From contig OX123197.2 of assembly GCA_944739405.2 (NCBI GenBank), positions 59,310,047 through 59,374,046 of the forward strand: a stretch of DNA of 64,000 nucleotides, in the 5' to 3' direction. The stretch comes from Euclidia mi. Its lineage: Eukaryota; Arthropoda; Insecta; Lepidoptera; Erebidae. Position numbers and translations under genes: made by a program. This document shows, piece after piece, positions 52,665 to 63,950 of this stretch; within the stretch, counting starts at the first letter, position 1; each line of letters begins with the position of its first letter. The notes beneath the pieces were generated by a model, which had not been told where the DNA came from, made no database searches, and saw only the letters and a program-made list of their open reading frames with translations.

Positions 52665-54075
52665 ATGGTTTACATATAGACCATATAAGGATATCCTGCT
52701 TAATTTTTTTAATGCAGGCATGGAAAATATCCCTTGGCAGTCTATAGGCTCCCAGGAGGATGTCAATAGCATGGTAGAAATGCTAACAACATGTGTTATA
52801 CAACTGTTTGATATTCATGCACCCCTGAAGCAAAAACAGTTCAAAACTGAGTATACTCCATGGGTGACTGACAATGTAAAATTATTTTTTAGATTACGGA
52901 ACCAAGCTAGATCTAAATATAAAAAAAGTAATTCAGAAACAAAAAAGCAATATTATCTTGAGCTTAAACATCAAACAGTTGTAGCATTACATAACGAAAA
53001 ATCAGCATATTTTACTAAGAATATAAATCAAAATATAAATAACCCAAAAACACTGTGGCGTAATTTAAAAAATCAAGTATTGCTATCTCATAAAAGTGCA
53101 AGCTTGCCGGACCATTTTGATAACCCAGATAGTATCAACAGTGACTTCTTGAATGTGCCAGGTCAGAGTGGAGTAAGTATATCCACTTTAACCTACTATG
53201 AGTATCATAGGCATGACCCCGGCAGGAGTTTTGAACTAAAGCCTGTGGACCAGCATGTTGTCTTAAAATTTTTGAAATCAATCACCACTAATGCCCAAGG
53301 TGTGGATCAAATAAACTTAGAAATGCTAAAACTAACACTACCCAATTTACTAGACACCATAACAGAAATAATTAATAAATCTCTCAGTACTCATATTTTG
53401 CCAGATATGTGGAAACACTCTATTGTAAGACCTATACCCAAGACCAGTCAGCCAAATTGCACAAAAGACCTACGGCCCGTTAGTATTCTGCCCTGTCTGT
53501 CGAAGGAGCTAGAGAAAGTTGTGTATTCACAAGTCATGGAATATCTTGAAGAATCTAATATTCTTCCTGACAAACAATCGGGCTTCAGAAAGGGACGTGG
53601 AACGGCCACTGCTTTATGTGATGTGGTGGGTAATATTCTAGAGGCTAGGGATCGTGGAGAGGGTACAGCTCTAATGCTTCTGGACTACTCCAGGGCATTC
53701 GATGCTATAGATACATCTTTGCTACTGTCCAAGTTAGCTTACTATGGATTTACACCAAGTAGCATAAAATGGTTTAACAGCTACCTCACTGATAGGTCTC
53801 AGCATGTGGAGGTGCGTAGGGAGGATGGCACAGTTATATCATCATCCACTCTTGAGGTGAAAAGAGGAGTCCCACAAGGCTCAATTCACTCAACATTGCT
53901 CTTTATTCTATATACAGCTGACATCACTGCATCATTTAGGTATTGTAATTTCCATATGTATAGAGATTATACACAATTATATCTGCCTTTCAAGCCTTTT
54001 GATACCATGTCAGCTGTAAGGATGATAAATGAAGATCTTCAAGGGGAAGCATGCACTGATATTAAATCCTCTTAA
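52654..54075 (+). pseudogene. LINE ORF2: reverse transcriptase, mutated active site
   Basis: RT motifs: PISKTSQPNCTKDLRPVSIL-like segment near residue 270, KQSGFRKGRGTATAL, LLDYSRAFDAIDT and GVPQGSIHSTLLFILY. The catalytic box that should read Y/F-A-D-D instead reads MYRDYTQLY, so one catalytic Asp is replaced by Tyr and the enzyme is dead. SILSPLL has also become SIHSTLL. Frame changes lie at both ends. Confidence 0.85.
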
Positions 54076-54083
54076 ATCAAAAT

Positions 54084-54815
54084 GTGATGATCCTGGGAAG
54101 CAAACGGCAGGTACAGTCAATATTACAAATTAATCCTACTAAAACTATGGATGGGCAAAAGATACAAAGGGTTAAAGTGGCATCTAATCTAGGTTTGCTA
54201 ATTGATTCTGACTTAAGGTTTGAAGAACATATAAATAATGTAGTAAAGAATTGTTTCTATAGATTAAAAATACTATACAAAATACAAAACTACTTAAGTA
54301 TAAACCTAAGAAAACAGCTAGTGGATAGTCTCATCTTATCTAGGTTTAACTATTGCGATGTAGTGTACGGCCCCTGTTTGCTGGCAAGGACCAAAAAACT
54401 TATACAACGAGTGCAAAATGCTTGTGCACGTTATTGTTTTAAGATTCCAAGACGTCACCATGTAACTCCATACTTAAATGATAATAATGTGTTGAAAATG
54501 GAGTCAAGACGGAAATTACACCTAGCCAGCTTACTCTTCGGTGTAATAGCAAATCAAAAGCCTACCTACTTGTATGAGAAGCTGGTTTGGCGACAAAGTC
54601 ACTACTCATATTCCATAAGACCTGCATCCAGACCTCTATCTCTATCCAAACACTCCACGATGGCATACTGTGGCAATTTTAAATTTGCAGCAGCAAAAAT
54701 ATGGAATGATCTGCCTCCTCCCATAAGGGACCTGAAAACAAAAATGTCATTCAAAAATAAACTGAAAGGTTATTTGCTATCACAGCAAAAGCTACAACAA
54801 CAAAATGCCAACTAA
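54084..54815 (+). pseudogene. LINE ORF2: C-terminal part
   Basis: Continues the same protein after frame changes near 54050-54085 (MILGSKRQVQ). It has the family's C-terminal motifs: RFNYCDVVYGPCLL, RVQNACARYCF, RRKLHLASLLFGV and AAAKIWNDLPPPIRDLK. It is uninterrupted to the stop at 54815. Confidence 0.85.
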
Positions 54816-55327
54816 GTAGGTACCTTCAAAGTATTAGTCCACTAGCTTCCAGCGCTCCTTGCAGTATCTTCCTATGAGCCTGCATATACCCTAGTTACAA
54901 AATGCTACCAGTCCAGTTCCAGCATTGGTATGGGATCTTAAATAAATAAATAATAAATTATTAGCGTATAATGGGCATAACTAATGTTGTTTGTTGGTTA
55001 TATTATGTTGTATACCTGATTTTTGTAAGGTGGTTGTGCATGTACAAGTTTCTCTTACCTTATTTATAGTTTTTTAAATAGTAAGCTTAAACAATTGCAT
55101 GGTTAGGATTTTAAGCTTGTTTAAAAATACAGAGCAGTGTTTGTATGGCTCTGGCACTGGCATAGATGGATGGCAAGGAAGATCAGTACTGAGATGGTCC
55201 GTCGTGACCTTCGCAGTGTTTGCTGATTGCCAGCCGCAATTGTGACACACGACGAATAGCTTCATTACTTTTGTTGTTATGTTTTGTTTATTTAATATTT
55301 ATTAATAAGTAATAAAATTAGAATACG

Positions 55328-55448
55328 TGGCAAAGCACGTGGTGCCACGTAGCAAAAATCATGACGTTGATGACATGACATGTCAAACAAATTGTCAATG
55401 TAGCTTGACAGTTACGTATCTGTCATACGTTTTATTAGTGCTTTGCCA
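55328..55448. repeat. Small inverted-repeat unit
   Basis: TGGCAAAGCAC (55328-55338) and GTGCTTTGCCA (55438-55448) are perfect 11-bp inverted ends of a 121-bp unit. A small MITE is possible. Confidence 0.5.
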
Positions 55449-55835
55449 ATTTGTATTAGCAAATTAACTTTTATAAAATTGTTTATTTTTATTTTAGATT
55501 AAGCAAAACTGTAATTATTGTGACTATGCGGCGTGTGTGATACAATAAAAGCATTTTTCTTTCTTTCTTTTCTTTATATGTACAAATCGCACGTGTAAAA
55601 TTAACATGATTACGTCAAGTCACAAATGCCCCAGAACATTCAAGTAAATTGTAAAAAGTTTATTTCCTGTCAGAGTTCCTGCTTTGAGACTTAATTATCA
55701 TCTTACGTCTCTCAAGTTGTCTGATATAAGCAGTTAAAAGCGTATTTTTCTTCCATTCTTGTTGTACTTTGTAAGGATACGATTACGATACTTATAGAAG
55801 TTTATTTATTTCTGTGTCTAGTCTTCCCGCTTATA

Positions 55836-57161
55836 TTACGTGGGTAACTAGGAAAGTTTTGAGATAGAAAAAGCAAATAAAGATAGAACTATTTATTTAT
55901 TTACATTTTCTCTCCGAACACTCTCCATTGGTTTGTATACAACGATACATTCACCTAAACCAAGAATTAAAGCATAATCTTCTTTAGGTAGGTCCTCCAC
56001 CGCTGCTATGAACGCATCTCGAGCATTCTTGGGACTGTCGAAATTAATTCCACGAAGTCCAAGTTTCACTTTCGGGAAGAGAAAGAAGTCGCAAGGCGCT
56101 AAATCGGTACTATAGGGTGGGTGATTCAATTGTTGGATCTTTGTACTGTTCAAAAACCCTTGCGTCGATTTAGCTTTGTGAGGTGATGCGTTGTCATGAT
56201 GCAAAAAAAAATCCTCGCAAACCTGTATTTGGACGTTTTTGGCATAAAACATTAAACACTGTCGGTAAACACACATAACTATAGTTATGTAAACACACAT
56301 AACTGTACCACTGAGCATTAACAGTTTTCTGAGGCTCCACAGAAATTGTTGCCACATGACCACTCGCACCAAAAAATGTTGCCACCGTCTTCTTGCCCAC
56401 GCTGCGCCCGCGTTTGACCTTTCGAGGAGATTCCTCGTCCGGAAAAACCCAAACCGTGGTTTGACGCTTTGTTAGTGGGTCATACACCCAAGTTTCATCT
56501 CCGGTGATTATATTAAATATGCCACGTCCATCTCCATTTTCAAATTTTTCAGTCATTTCTTTGCACCATGTTACGCGGGCTTGTTTTTATTCGGCCGTTA
56601 GCGCGTGGGGTACCTACCGCGAACAAAGCTTCTTCACTTGCAGATGACGATGTAAAATCTCATTAAATGACGGCGATGAAATCTTTAGGGCCTCCTCTAT
56701 CTGCTTGTAGGTAGCTTTTGGATCTTCGAGTAGTATTTTTTTCACCATTTCGATTTTTCCACTGTAACAGAAGTCGCAGGACGACCACTTCTGTCGTCAT
56801 CTTTGAGGGACAGTTTTCCCTATTTGAATTAGGAAAACCACCTAAAAATTGTAGCACGAGACGGTGCAAGGTCCCCAAATTCAGATATGAGCCTATTTTG
56901 ACACTCTAATTCACTCAAACTGACTTTAAAATCGTACAGAATCATGGCGCGAAAATGTTCTCGTTCCAATTCCATTGTTGCGAGGAAAAGCGTGCGAAAC
57001 GGAATAATGAAATGAATGTATCATTTTTGTTTTTTTTTAATTACGTCAAATGGCTAACAGCATTCGAATTTCAAATAGTTCGAGATTTTAAAACGGTTTA
57101 ATTTTAATGTAATTCTTTTTTTTTAATTGGTGTATCTCAAATCTTTTCGAGTCACCTAAAG
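55836..57161 (-). mobile_element. mariner element with TIRs
   Basis: Ends at about 55836-55866 and 57131-57161 are imperfect inverted copies (GGAAAGTTTTGAGATA versus GAAAAGATTTGAGATA on the inverse). The uninterrupted repeat block near 46615 lacks the insertion, and TA lies outside both ends. Size (about 1.3 kb) and content fit Tc1/mariner. Confidence 0.8.
55893..56975 (-). pseudogene. mariner transposase
   Basis: Starts with an ATG at 56975 (MELEREHFRAMILYDFK; N-terminal DNA-binding HTH). It is broken by a stop and frame changes near 56815 and again near 56590. The catalytic domain shows TGDETWVY (first Asp), HHDNASPH (second) and YSTDLAPCDFFLFP (third), so it is of the D,D34D type with all three present. 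A 24-bp tandem duplication of GTAAACACACATAACT (56265 and 56289) and a run of nine A (56206-56214) further disrupt it. It cannot be functional. Confidence 0.88.
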
Positions 57162-57234
57162 TACAAACGCGAAAGCTTGTAAAGTAGTGTGGATGTATAA
57201 GTCAATAATGTTTGTTACTCCTTACAGCAAAAAA

Positions 57235-57479
57235 AATCTTCTTTCTTTGTTTTGTGGGTATGTGGACTAACTCAGCTCAGCTGTTAGAGTTTTCAGACCG
57301 GCTAAAGGCCTATAATATTGTCTAAAGATTCTTGTCCTGAGTCAAGAACTGGGACTGACAGTTAAAAATATCCTCCGAAGCACGGTATCGTGTAAATGCG
57401 ACACGTGGTCACCCATAAAATGGTGCCCTGTGCAAGCGTTGCTAAACTTTGCCGTCCTATTACGAACGATTTTTTATTG
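57235..57479. other. Unidentified insertion in the repeat block
   Basis: Compared with 46655-46665, about 245 bp are extra here. They include CCTCCGAAGCACGGTATCG and a poly-T tract. I cannot assign it to a family. Confidence 0.4.
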
Positions 57480-57610
57480 CTTTCACTGCTATGAGCGCTT
57501 CCAAATATAAAATACTAGACTGATGTTGATGAAACTTTGCAGTAATATAGCTAATATACTAGCATAGCATTTTTGGTCTGAATAACCGACCCAACGCGAA
57601 CGAAGCCGTG

Positions 57611-58235
57611 AGCAAACGAGATTAGCACTTATAGTGAGTATCAACGTCAAAGCGATTATATTTGTAGAGAATTTCAATGGACACTCCTGTATTTGAGCCA
57701 AGAAGTCCCAAAATTAAATTAAATTGTGGCCAAATTTTGTATCTCTCAGCCTTTCTACCTGGTTATCCGCATTCACAAACTTATGCTATGAGGCAGTCAG
57801 CTAAGTATTAAAGTATATTTTTTTGCTAAATCTAATTCCACAACGGCTGTGCAAATTCCCACCAAGAAGAAAAACTTTGAAACTTGCAAACCCCACACAA
57901 ATATTTTAATAAAATAAAGTTTTAAGCCTCTTTTGCAAATAGTGATGCTCTTCATTCTAGTTCAATGAAGTGGGTGAACTAACCAAGTTGATGCTTAAAA
58001 TGTTTCTTTGTATAGGGCTTAAGTTGTAAGATTCTTGGTAAATAGGTCGCGTCCAACTTTTTTGTTATGCTTTGCTTAAGAACCGGGGCAACTTAACTTG
58101 GGCGGGGGCGGGGCGTCTTAACTGAAAAACTAAGCTCTGTACACGATAAATTATCTATAAAATAATATCGTTTGGGCCTGTAGTACCCACGGAGAGATAT
58201 TACAATAACTTTTTGGGGACTATTGACACCGTTGC
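57611..58235. other. No gene seen
   Basis: Non-coding; includes a G-rich tract at 58099-58115. Confidence 0.5.
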
Positions 58236-58255
58236 TTAAGGCGAGGTTGCAGTAC

Positions 58256-59163
58256 TTTTTAAGATTTTTAAACGTCTGAAAGTCCCATGAACTATGATAT
58301 TTTTAATGAATAAATATTAAAGTAAAAAAGTTGAACATATTTTCTAGTAAACCGTAAAGATAGAAACACCATTTGGAATGATTGGCTCGATAAAAAAAAA
58401 GTCAAACATGGCACTAAATCACAATTTTAAACGTATACTGCTTAGAGATTCCATAGTGAATTTATATGAAAGTATTATCAATAGAAACAACTCTTTATTT
58501 TAAAATAAATGGTAAAAACAGATTTCGTAATTTGGTTATCATTTTTCTCCAAGAAAAAAAATAGTCAAAATGTTGGCATTATATCGCTCGCCGGCCGTTC
58601 ATCAGTGCCTGTCTAGGCGTGATTGAGGGCGGACGTAAGTCGTTGCTCCGCAAAATCCCCCTCCACCCCCGCATTTACGTTTTCGCAAAAGTACAAAGAA
58701 ATTCGTATTTCAAACTCAATCGTTCAAACCATAGACATACTAGTAAGAAACCGTAGACAGGTTACTGACAAGGTAACCGGCGCTTACGAGTGGCACGCAT
58801 TGCCAAAAGCGTACGCACACTAATATAAATATGTCAAAACGAAACAATAAGAATTAGATAAGAAGTGTAAGTGAGATAGCACATCTAATCGCAAGCGCGA
58901 AAAAGAGATAAACATATGCTCTCTGTACCGACGCGCATTGTGACATCATGCTGACCGTTTCACAAACAATAATTTGACTCAGATGCGACATGATCACTTT
59001 GTCTGTCTTGAGTAAATTCAATTCGCCTCAAAGTAAATTTGATTAATTCATTTAAGGTGGGAAAATAAAAAGTCGATATGATTTATTTATAACATTTATT
59101 AAAAACGTACATTTTATTCTTCTCATTTCATTCAATGGAAACCTAAAACAGTACGTTAATATA
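58256..59163. other. Left internal part of the TTAA element
   Basis: Non-coding. A small + frame at 58623-58823 is not recognisable. Confidence 0.4.
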
Positions 59164-59245
59164 AAAACTGTGCGCTGCGGACCCAACGTAGCCCTGGCAA
59201 TACCCCTGGGGGTATGGTGGGTCTTTTAAAGCTTAACCGTACTCC

Positions 59246-60374
59246 TGGCTGAAATGCTCGTAGTGTTGTACCAACGTGCTACGTGGACATTAAACTGAAC
59301 AGTGTTATCTCTCGTATGATAATGACTTACTACTTACGTTTTTGTATTTTTAGACAAGCGAAGACAAGCGCTAGTACGATGATATAGAGCAACAAGGAGA
59401 TAAATTAGAGAATAAAACGTTTAGGTATTACTGCTAATGGTTATAATGCTTTGTATATTATAGGTATAATCTGTGGTACTATTGAAGACCCGTCATCATC
59501 GTCATCCTAGCGCTGTCGGATCATTCCCACTAGTTCTATTAGCACAACTTGATGAGAAGAATAGAACTAATGGGAAACAGTTATAGGAAATTTCCCACTA
59601 GTTCTATGTATGTTTTACAAGGGTAGTGTCACAACATCGCGCTCACAATCCGAATAAATATGTCGCTGACTGAATTCGATAGTGGCACAAGGCAAAATTC
59701 AACAATTTGAGAAAACGTACAATGAACATTCGAAAACTAGTGCGCGCGCACAAAAAAGCTCTTACCGACTGTATTTTATGGAATATATAGTTCATGTTTG
59801 GTTTATAAACATCTACGTTATACCATTCAGTTGCCGGCAGTAATAGATTGAAATATTTTTTTTATTTGAATTAATATGAGGTTCAGAAGATGGTGACTCC
59901 GAGTTGTGCCAGTATTGTATTTTTTTGTTTTCACTTTATTGAGTAATGCTAGAAATTATCTTATAAAAGTAAAGAAAATAAGAATGCATTTTCACGAAAA
60001 ACTAGCTATGTAGAATATAAGGCCAGAAATGCTCATCAATGGAATTGTTAAATCGTAAATAAAAGTACCATAAATGTTTAGTAACTTAATATTTATTAGC
60101 ATACTTTCAATCAGAATCAGTTTTAAACAAATCAACAAACAAAATTTAGTTATTGTACTCTATGTTTGCACTTATAAAAAGTACTTAACTTAAAAAACTA
60201 AATATAAAACCCACTTTAGCAATATAATAAAAATTAACCAACATAAATTTATCAAAAACTTCTTAGGTTTCAGTTCAATAAACTCTCAAGTCTCAAAATA
60301 ATCAGCCTTATGATTTCAGTAGGAAATTATAGGTCAGCTATCACATATTAATTAACAATCTCAAAAATAGGTAC
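59246..60374. other. Subterminal region of the 59173-63121 transposon
   Basis: Non-coding. The block 59515-59680 (GGATCATTCCCACTAG, TTGTGCTAATAG inverse, CATCGCGCTCA) is repeated in inverse at 62740-62990. Confidence 0.6.
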
Positions 60375-62390
60375 CTAATCAAAGAGTAGACAAAAACGTA
60401 AGTTCTTTGAAAAAGTAAATATGTAGGAATTTTGATTTTCCAAATCAAACTTCCACAAACCACCACAATTATCGGAATACAGTACAACTTCTACTTCGTC
60501 AACATCACTAGAGTAACCAGGAATATCCTGTCTTGAAGCACACATTTCTAAGTAATGCAGTAAGCAAGACCCTATCTCATTAGATCCTTTATGCCCTTTA
60601 CCTTCATGCCAAATGTAGCAATTAACTGTGCCCAATCCTCTCTTATTCAAGTCACATATTGTAAAATTGTATGTGGACAATTTGCTTTTATATTAAAAGG
60701 TCGGCACATCACCTTTCGGGGTTGGTAAAGCAGCCTGAAAATCGAAGCATGCAACTCTGTAATTCTTAGAAAATTTTGTTTTATCTTCTTCTTTCTCCGT
60801 TCTAGCTATATTTTTCTCATCGTGGTGTCTCATGTACTCGATTTCTATGTCTAATCTTTCACCGTAATTTTTATTTATGTATGATTCACAAAACTGGCAT
60901 TAATCTTTTTTTGGCTTAAAAAAATCGATATTAAATTCAAAACTAAATATTTGTCTATAGATTGAGAAAGTAACGAAGTCACGATTTTCTTTTTGACAAT
61001 CTTGCTTGTAATCTCTGTATAGGTCCATCAGTGTTCGTCCTCCTTCTGTGTAATTTTTAGAACTATCTGCAGGCGTGTAGTGACAACAAGCTGTTCAACT
61101 ATCGGAATACTAGAAATATGATTACGAGCACCGTCTTTTACTTCTTGAGGTATTGTACCGTGATTTGCATGTTTGCCTCTTCGATCTTCTGACGTGAAGC
61201 CTTTCTCTGTCTTTTCGAGTACAGTTCTTATGCATCGGTTTGTTATATCTAGAGTAGAAGCCTTTTGCAGACTCTTACTTTCTCTTGAGCCTTGTACATA
61301 AAAAACTATGGTTTAATTTGTGAGCTGTTCGATTTTCACATACAACAAGATATCTATATTTAGGTTTAATCAGTTCCATAGAATTTGCAATGAATTGTCT
61401 TTGTCTGTTAAGGTCTTTCAAAGACCAAAACGATTGAAAATATTCCCTCCGTTCATCTTCGCTTAGTTTTAGTGTACATCACGTCTGCAAGAGTCAGTGC
61501 AGGGAAGCCCTATTGTCCTTGAAGGCACCAGTTTACCTTATTTGAAAGTTTTAGACTCTTGCCCAGAATTAAGTAATTCTTTTGTTCTATTTTTTCCATA
61601 GTGCAGGATTTGCTTTTCTTTTGCGAGGCTTAATGTTTTCTTCCTGCACATTTTCAGATAGACTTGATAAACTTTCATCAGACTCGGAAATTCTGGATTC
61701 GATCCTATCAAGATTTTCATAATCAGGATCGGCATCAGAGTCGTCAATCTCTGACTCCGAACTTAAAGACACATCTGTTTAAATCGCAAAAGTTGGTATT
61801 AAATTGACTTCGGAATAATGGTGCTCTGGAGACACATTGGTGGATAAATCAAGTAGAATGTCATATCGCGAAGGGCTATTTAATGAAGATAGTTTCATGG
61901 GCATTTGCTGTTTATTAGGACTTTCACAATCAGTCCAATCGTCTTCTATGGGTTCAGTTCTAAATTCAGAGGTTGGTGGCAAAATCGAAGGACTACAGAC
62001 AATGTTATTTGGCGTGTCTTGCTCATACGTTGTACGGTAATTTATAATTTTATCTGTATCTAAGTATGCCGCCCTTTTGCAAAATATTTCTCCCTCTGGC
62101 ACGCATGAGAACGTTGGTCTATCGTTTTCCAAAGAAATTACACTTTCTGCTTGTTTGTCCAAGCTTTCAGGTTGACTTTGCGAAAACTCGAAATCTGATG
62201 CAGTCGATGGTCGATGCAATTTCTGCCAAAGAGATCCTTCATTAAATCATAATCAAGTCCGGAGAAACATTTGTTTTCAATTGTGTTTCTAGCATCACTC
62301 AATTTTTTTACTCCAGGGTCACTTACTGATGAACCAGTTTCATCGTGTTCACTTTGACAAGGGGTTTCTTTAGACCTGAAAAAAAACAGT
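60375..62390 (-). pseudogene. DDE-like transposase, unclassified family
   Basis: Reading down the - strand, an acidic Ser/Glu-rich N-terminal part (62219-61779 and 61772-61587) leads to a basic stretch (RKRKANPALWKK), then LSEDERREYFQSFW and LNRQRQFI. Next come a C-x2-C pair with a later HH (near 60900-60820), FDFQAALPTPKGD (near 60735-60700), LSTYNFTICDL, CYIWHEGKGHKGSNEIGSC and finally VVLYSDNCGG at about 60460. WHEGKG and YSDNCGG mark a transposase-like family common in insects and cnidarians; the Asp in YSDNCGG is a candidate catalytic residue. Several stops and frame changes show decay, and the C-terminal end is lost. I am confident of relatedness but not of the family name. Confidence 0.6.
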
Positions 62391-63052
62391 ATAAAGGAAT
62401 TAGCGTTATATTACACGATGTCAATCAACATTATTCGATTTTAAAAGCGACCTTGATAAAAGAAAATATATTTGTCAATAAATCTTTAAAGGAATATTTT
62501 ACACATTAAGGCAAATCATACGCTGTATTAAGTATTTACTAGTTATACCTCAAACCAAATAAGGGGCTGAGAGTGATACTTACATAAAAAAAACATTACA
62601 CAATAGAACATTACGATCAGCTACGTATAATAGCTGGATTGTTTTCGAACTGTAGGTAATTATTTTTTTTTTTACGCAAACAAGTGACTTTCACATTTCA
62701 CAGGCGTAGGCGTTCATTTGTTTTGTAGACGTTCATTTGTTTTACACCTTAAACAAATGAACGTCTACAAAACATATTCATTCGGATATATGAGCGCGAT
62801 GTCGTGACACTACGGATCATTCCCAGTAGTTATATTAAATACCCTTGTAAAAACATACATAGAACTAGACTGGGACATTTCCTATTACTTATCCCATTAG
62901 TTTTATTCTCCTCATCAAGTTGTGCTAATAGAATTAGGACAGTTCTATCATAGAACTGTTCAATAGGACTACTGGGAATGATGCTACAAAATATTGGAAC
63001 TTGAAATTAACGAACTGAAATTAATAAACTTATTACACAACAATATTATCTG
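62391..63052. other. Right subterminal region of the transposon
   Basis: Non-coding. It holds the inverted partner of 59515-59680 and a local hairpin: GGATCATTCCCAGTAG near 62814 and its inverse near 62970-62985. Confidence 0.55.
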
Positions 63053-63121
63053 GGAGTACGGTTAAGCTTTGAAAGACCATACCCCCAGGGGTACTGCCAG
63101 GGGTACGGTGGGTTGGCAGCG

Positions 63122-63799
63122 AAAACTGTGCAGTACAATCTACTTAGTTGTTTAATACTAAAAGGAGAAAAACAAGAACATGTGAATGGACTTTGATCAT
63201 CCGTCATGTTTGTAACTTACGTATGATTTTGTATTTCTATAATAATAATATATTGTGATGATTCAGCCTCAAATCACTTTTATTACTTGACAAAAACACA
63301 CATCAGTATTTTATTATTACGAATGTCCCATCTGGATACTTTGTTTTTTAGTCTTTGTACACGCACAATACTGCTTCTCTTTTACACTCGCTAAATGCCA
63401 ATTTTTTTTTATTTGTGATACTGAATTTATTATAAATTGTAAATAAAACGTTGTAATATTGTAATACTCATGAATGAGAAGTGATTCCAAAAGTCATTTT
63501 CCTACTATAGTTTGTGCAAAATCTCATTACACACGCCGTCATTTTCAAATGTAACGTACACACACGCGAGTAAAAGAGCGAGCGCTTCCGACCACAGCGC
63601 GTACGCGACTAAAACCAAATGAGACATTTAGCCTGTTTTTAATGTGCCACTTTTGAAGTTCGCATAACTCATCTACAGTTTTTTTTACGCTGCGCTGTGG
63701 CACACGCACACACGAAACCCCCCTCCCCTCCCCCCGCTCACTCGCTGACGCCGCCCCCGTGTTTTTGTTTTTGCGGGGGGTGGGGTCGAGCTACGCACT
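63122..63799. other. Right internal part of the TTAA element
   Basis: No gene. A C-rich tract at 63715-63735 and a G-rich tract at 63773-63784 stand out against the AT-rich surroundings. Confidence 0.4.
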
Positions 63800-63819
63800 G
63801 TACTGCAACCTCGCCTTAA

Positions 63820-63950
63820 GTGCAATATAAATGAATATCGCAATATAAATGACTGAATTCTAACATTTTTAAACTTTCGCGATTTTTGCACATATCGCGT
63901 AATAATTTGAAATTCATTAGGCAACATAGACCTGTTAAATAAATATTCAT
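63820..63950. other. No gene seen
   Basis: Short AT-rich stretch between the TTAA site and a LINE tail. Confidence 0.5.

Larger units (their letters stand above)
50940..55574 (+). mobile_element. CR1-like non-LTR element, 5'-truncated
   Basis: The order is ORF1 (end only), spacer, and ORF2 with endonuclease and RT in three frames, then an AATAAATAAATAATAAAT tract (54940-54958). Beyond it, 54961-55574 ends with AATAAAAG and a CTTTCTTTCTTTTC run. Comparison with 45920-46775 fixes the limits to about 50940 and 55575. The two A-rich ends and the 530-bp ORF1-ORF2 gap leave open that two elements are nested here. Confidence 0.75.
50150..57610 (+). repeat. Repeat block, copy with three or more insertions
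   Basis: Pieces at 50154-50200, 50497-50940, 55575-55835, 57162-57234 and 57480-57610 together are collinear with 45920-46775. The gaps correspond to repeat D, a CR1-like LINE, a mariner element and an unidentified 245-bp segment. Confidence 0.7.
59173..63121 (-). mobile_element. DNA transposon with long TIRs, 9-bp TSD, DDE-like gene
   Basis: The ends are 64-73-bp inverted repeats (59173-59245 and 63053-63121) sharing CCCCTGGGGGTATGG and AAAGCTTAACCGTACTCC. AAAACTGTG lies just outside each end (59164-59172 and 63122-63130), a 9-bp duplication. A second set of inverted blocks follows inward (59515-59680 with 62740-62990). One decayed gene lies on the - strand. A 9-bp TSD is usual for Mutator-like elements, but the protein is not a clear MULE transposase, so the superfamily is open. 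Confidence 0.75.
58240..63815. mobile_element. TTAA-flanked element, 16-bp TIRs
   Basis: GGCGAGGTTGCAGTAC at 58240-58255 and its exact inverse at 63800-63815 are both bordered by TTAA (58236-58239 and 63816-63819). TTAA target sites are used by Kolobok and piggyBac elements. The own content would be the outer 0.9 kb on the left and 0.7 kb on the right, with no transposase; the middle is occupied by the element 59173-63121. Confidence 0.6.

Noticed and set aside
61587..62219. Separate acidic host protein
   Set aside because: It lies in order with, and upstream of, the transposase motifs inside the 59173-63121 transposon, so it is better read as the N-terminal part of that decayed gene.
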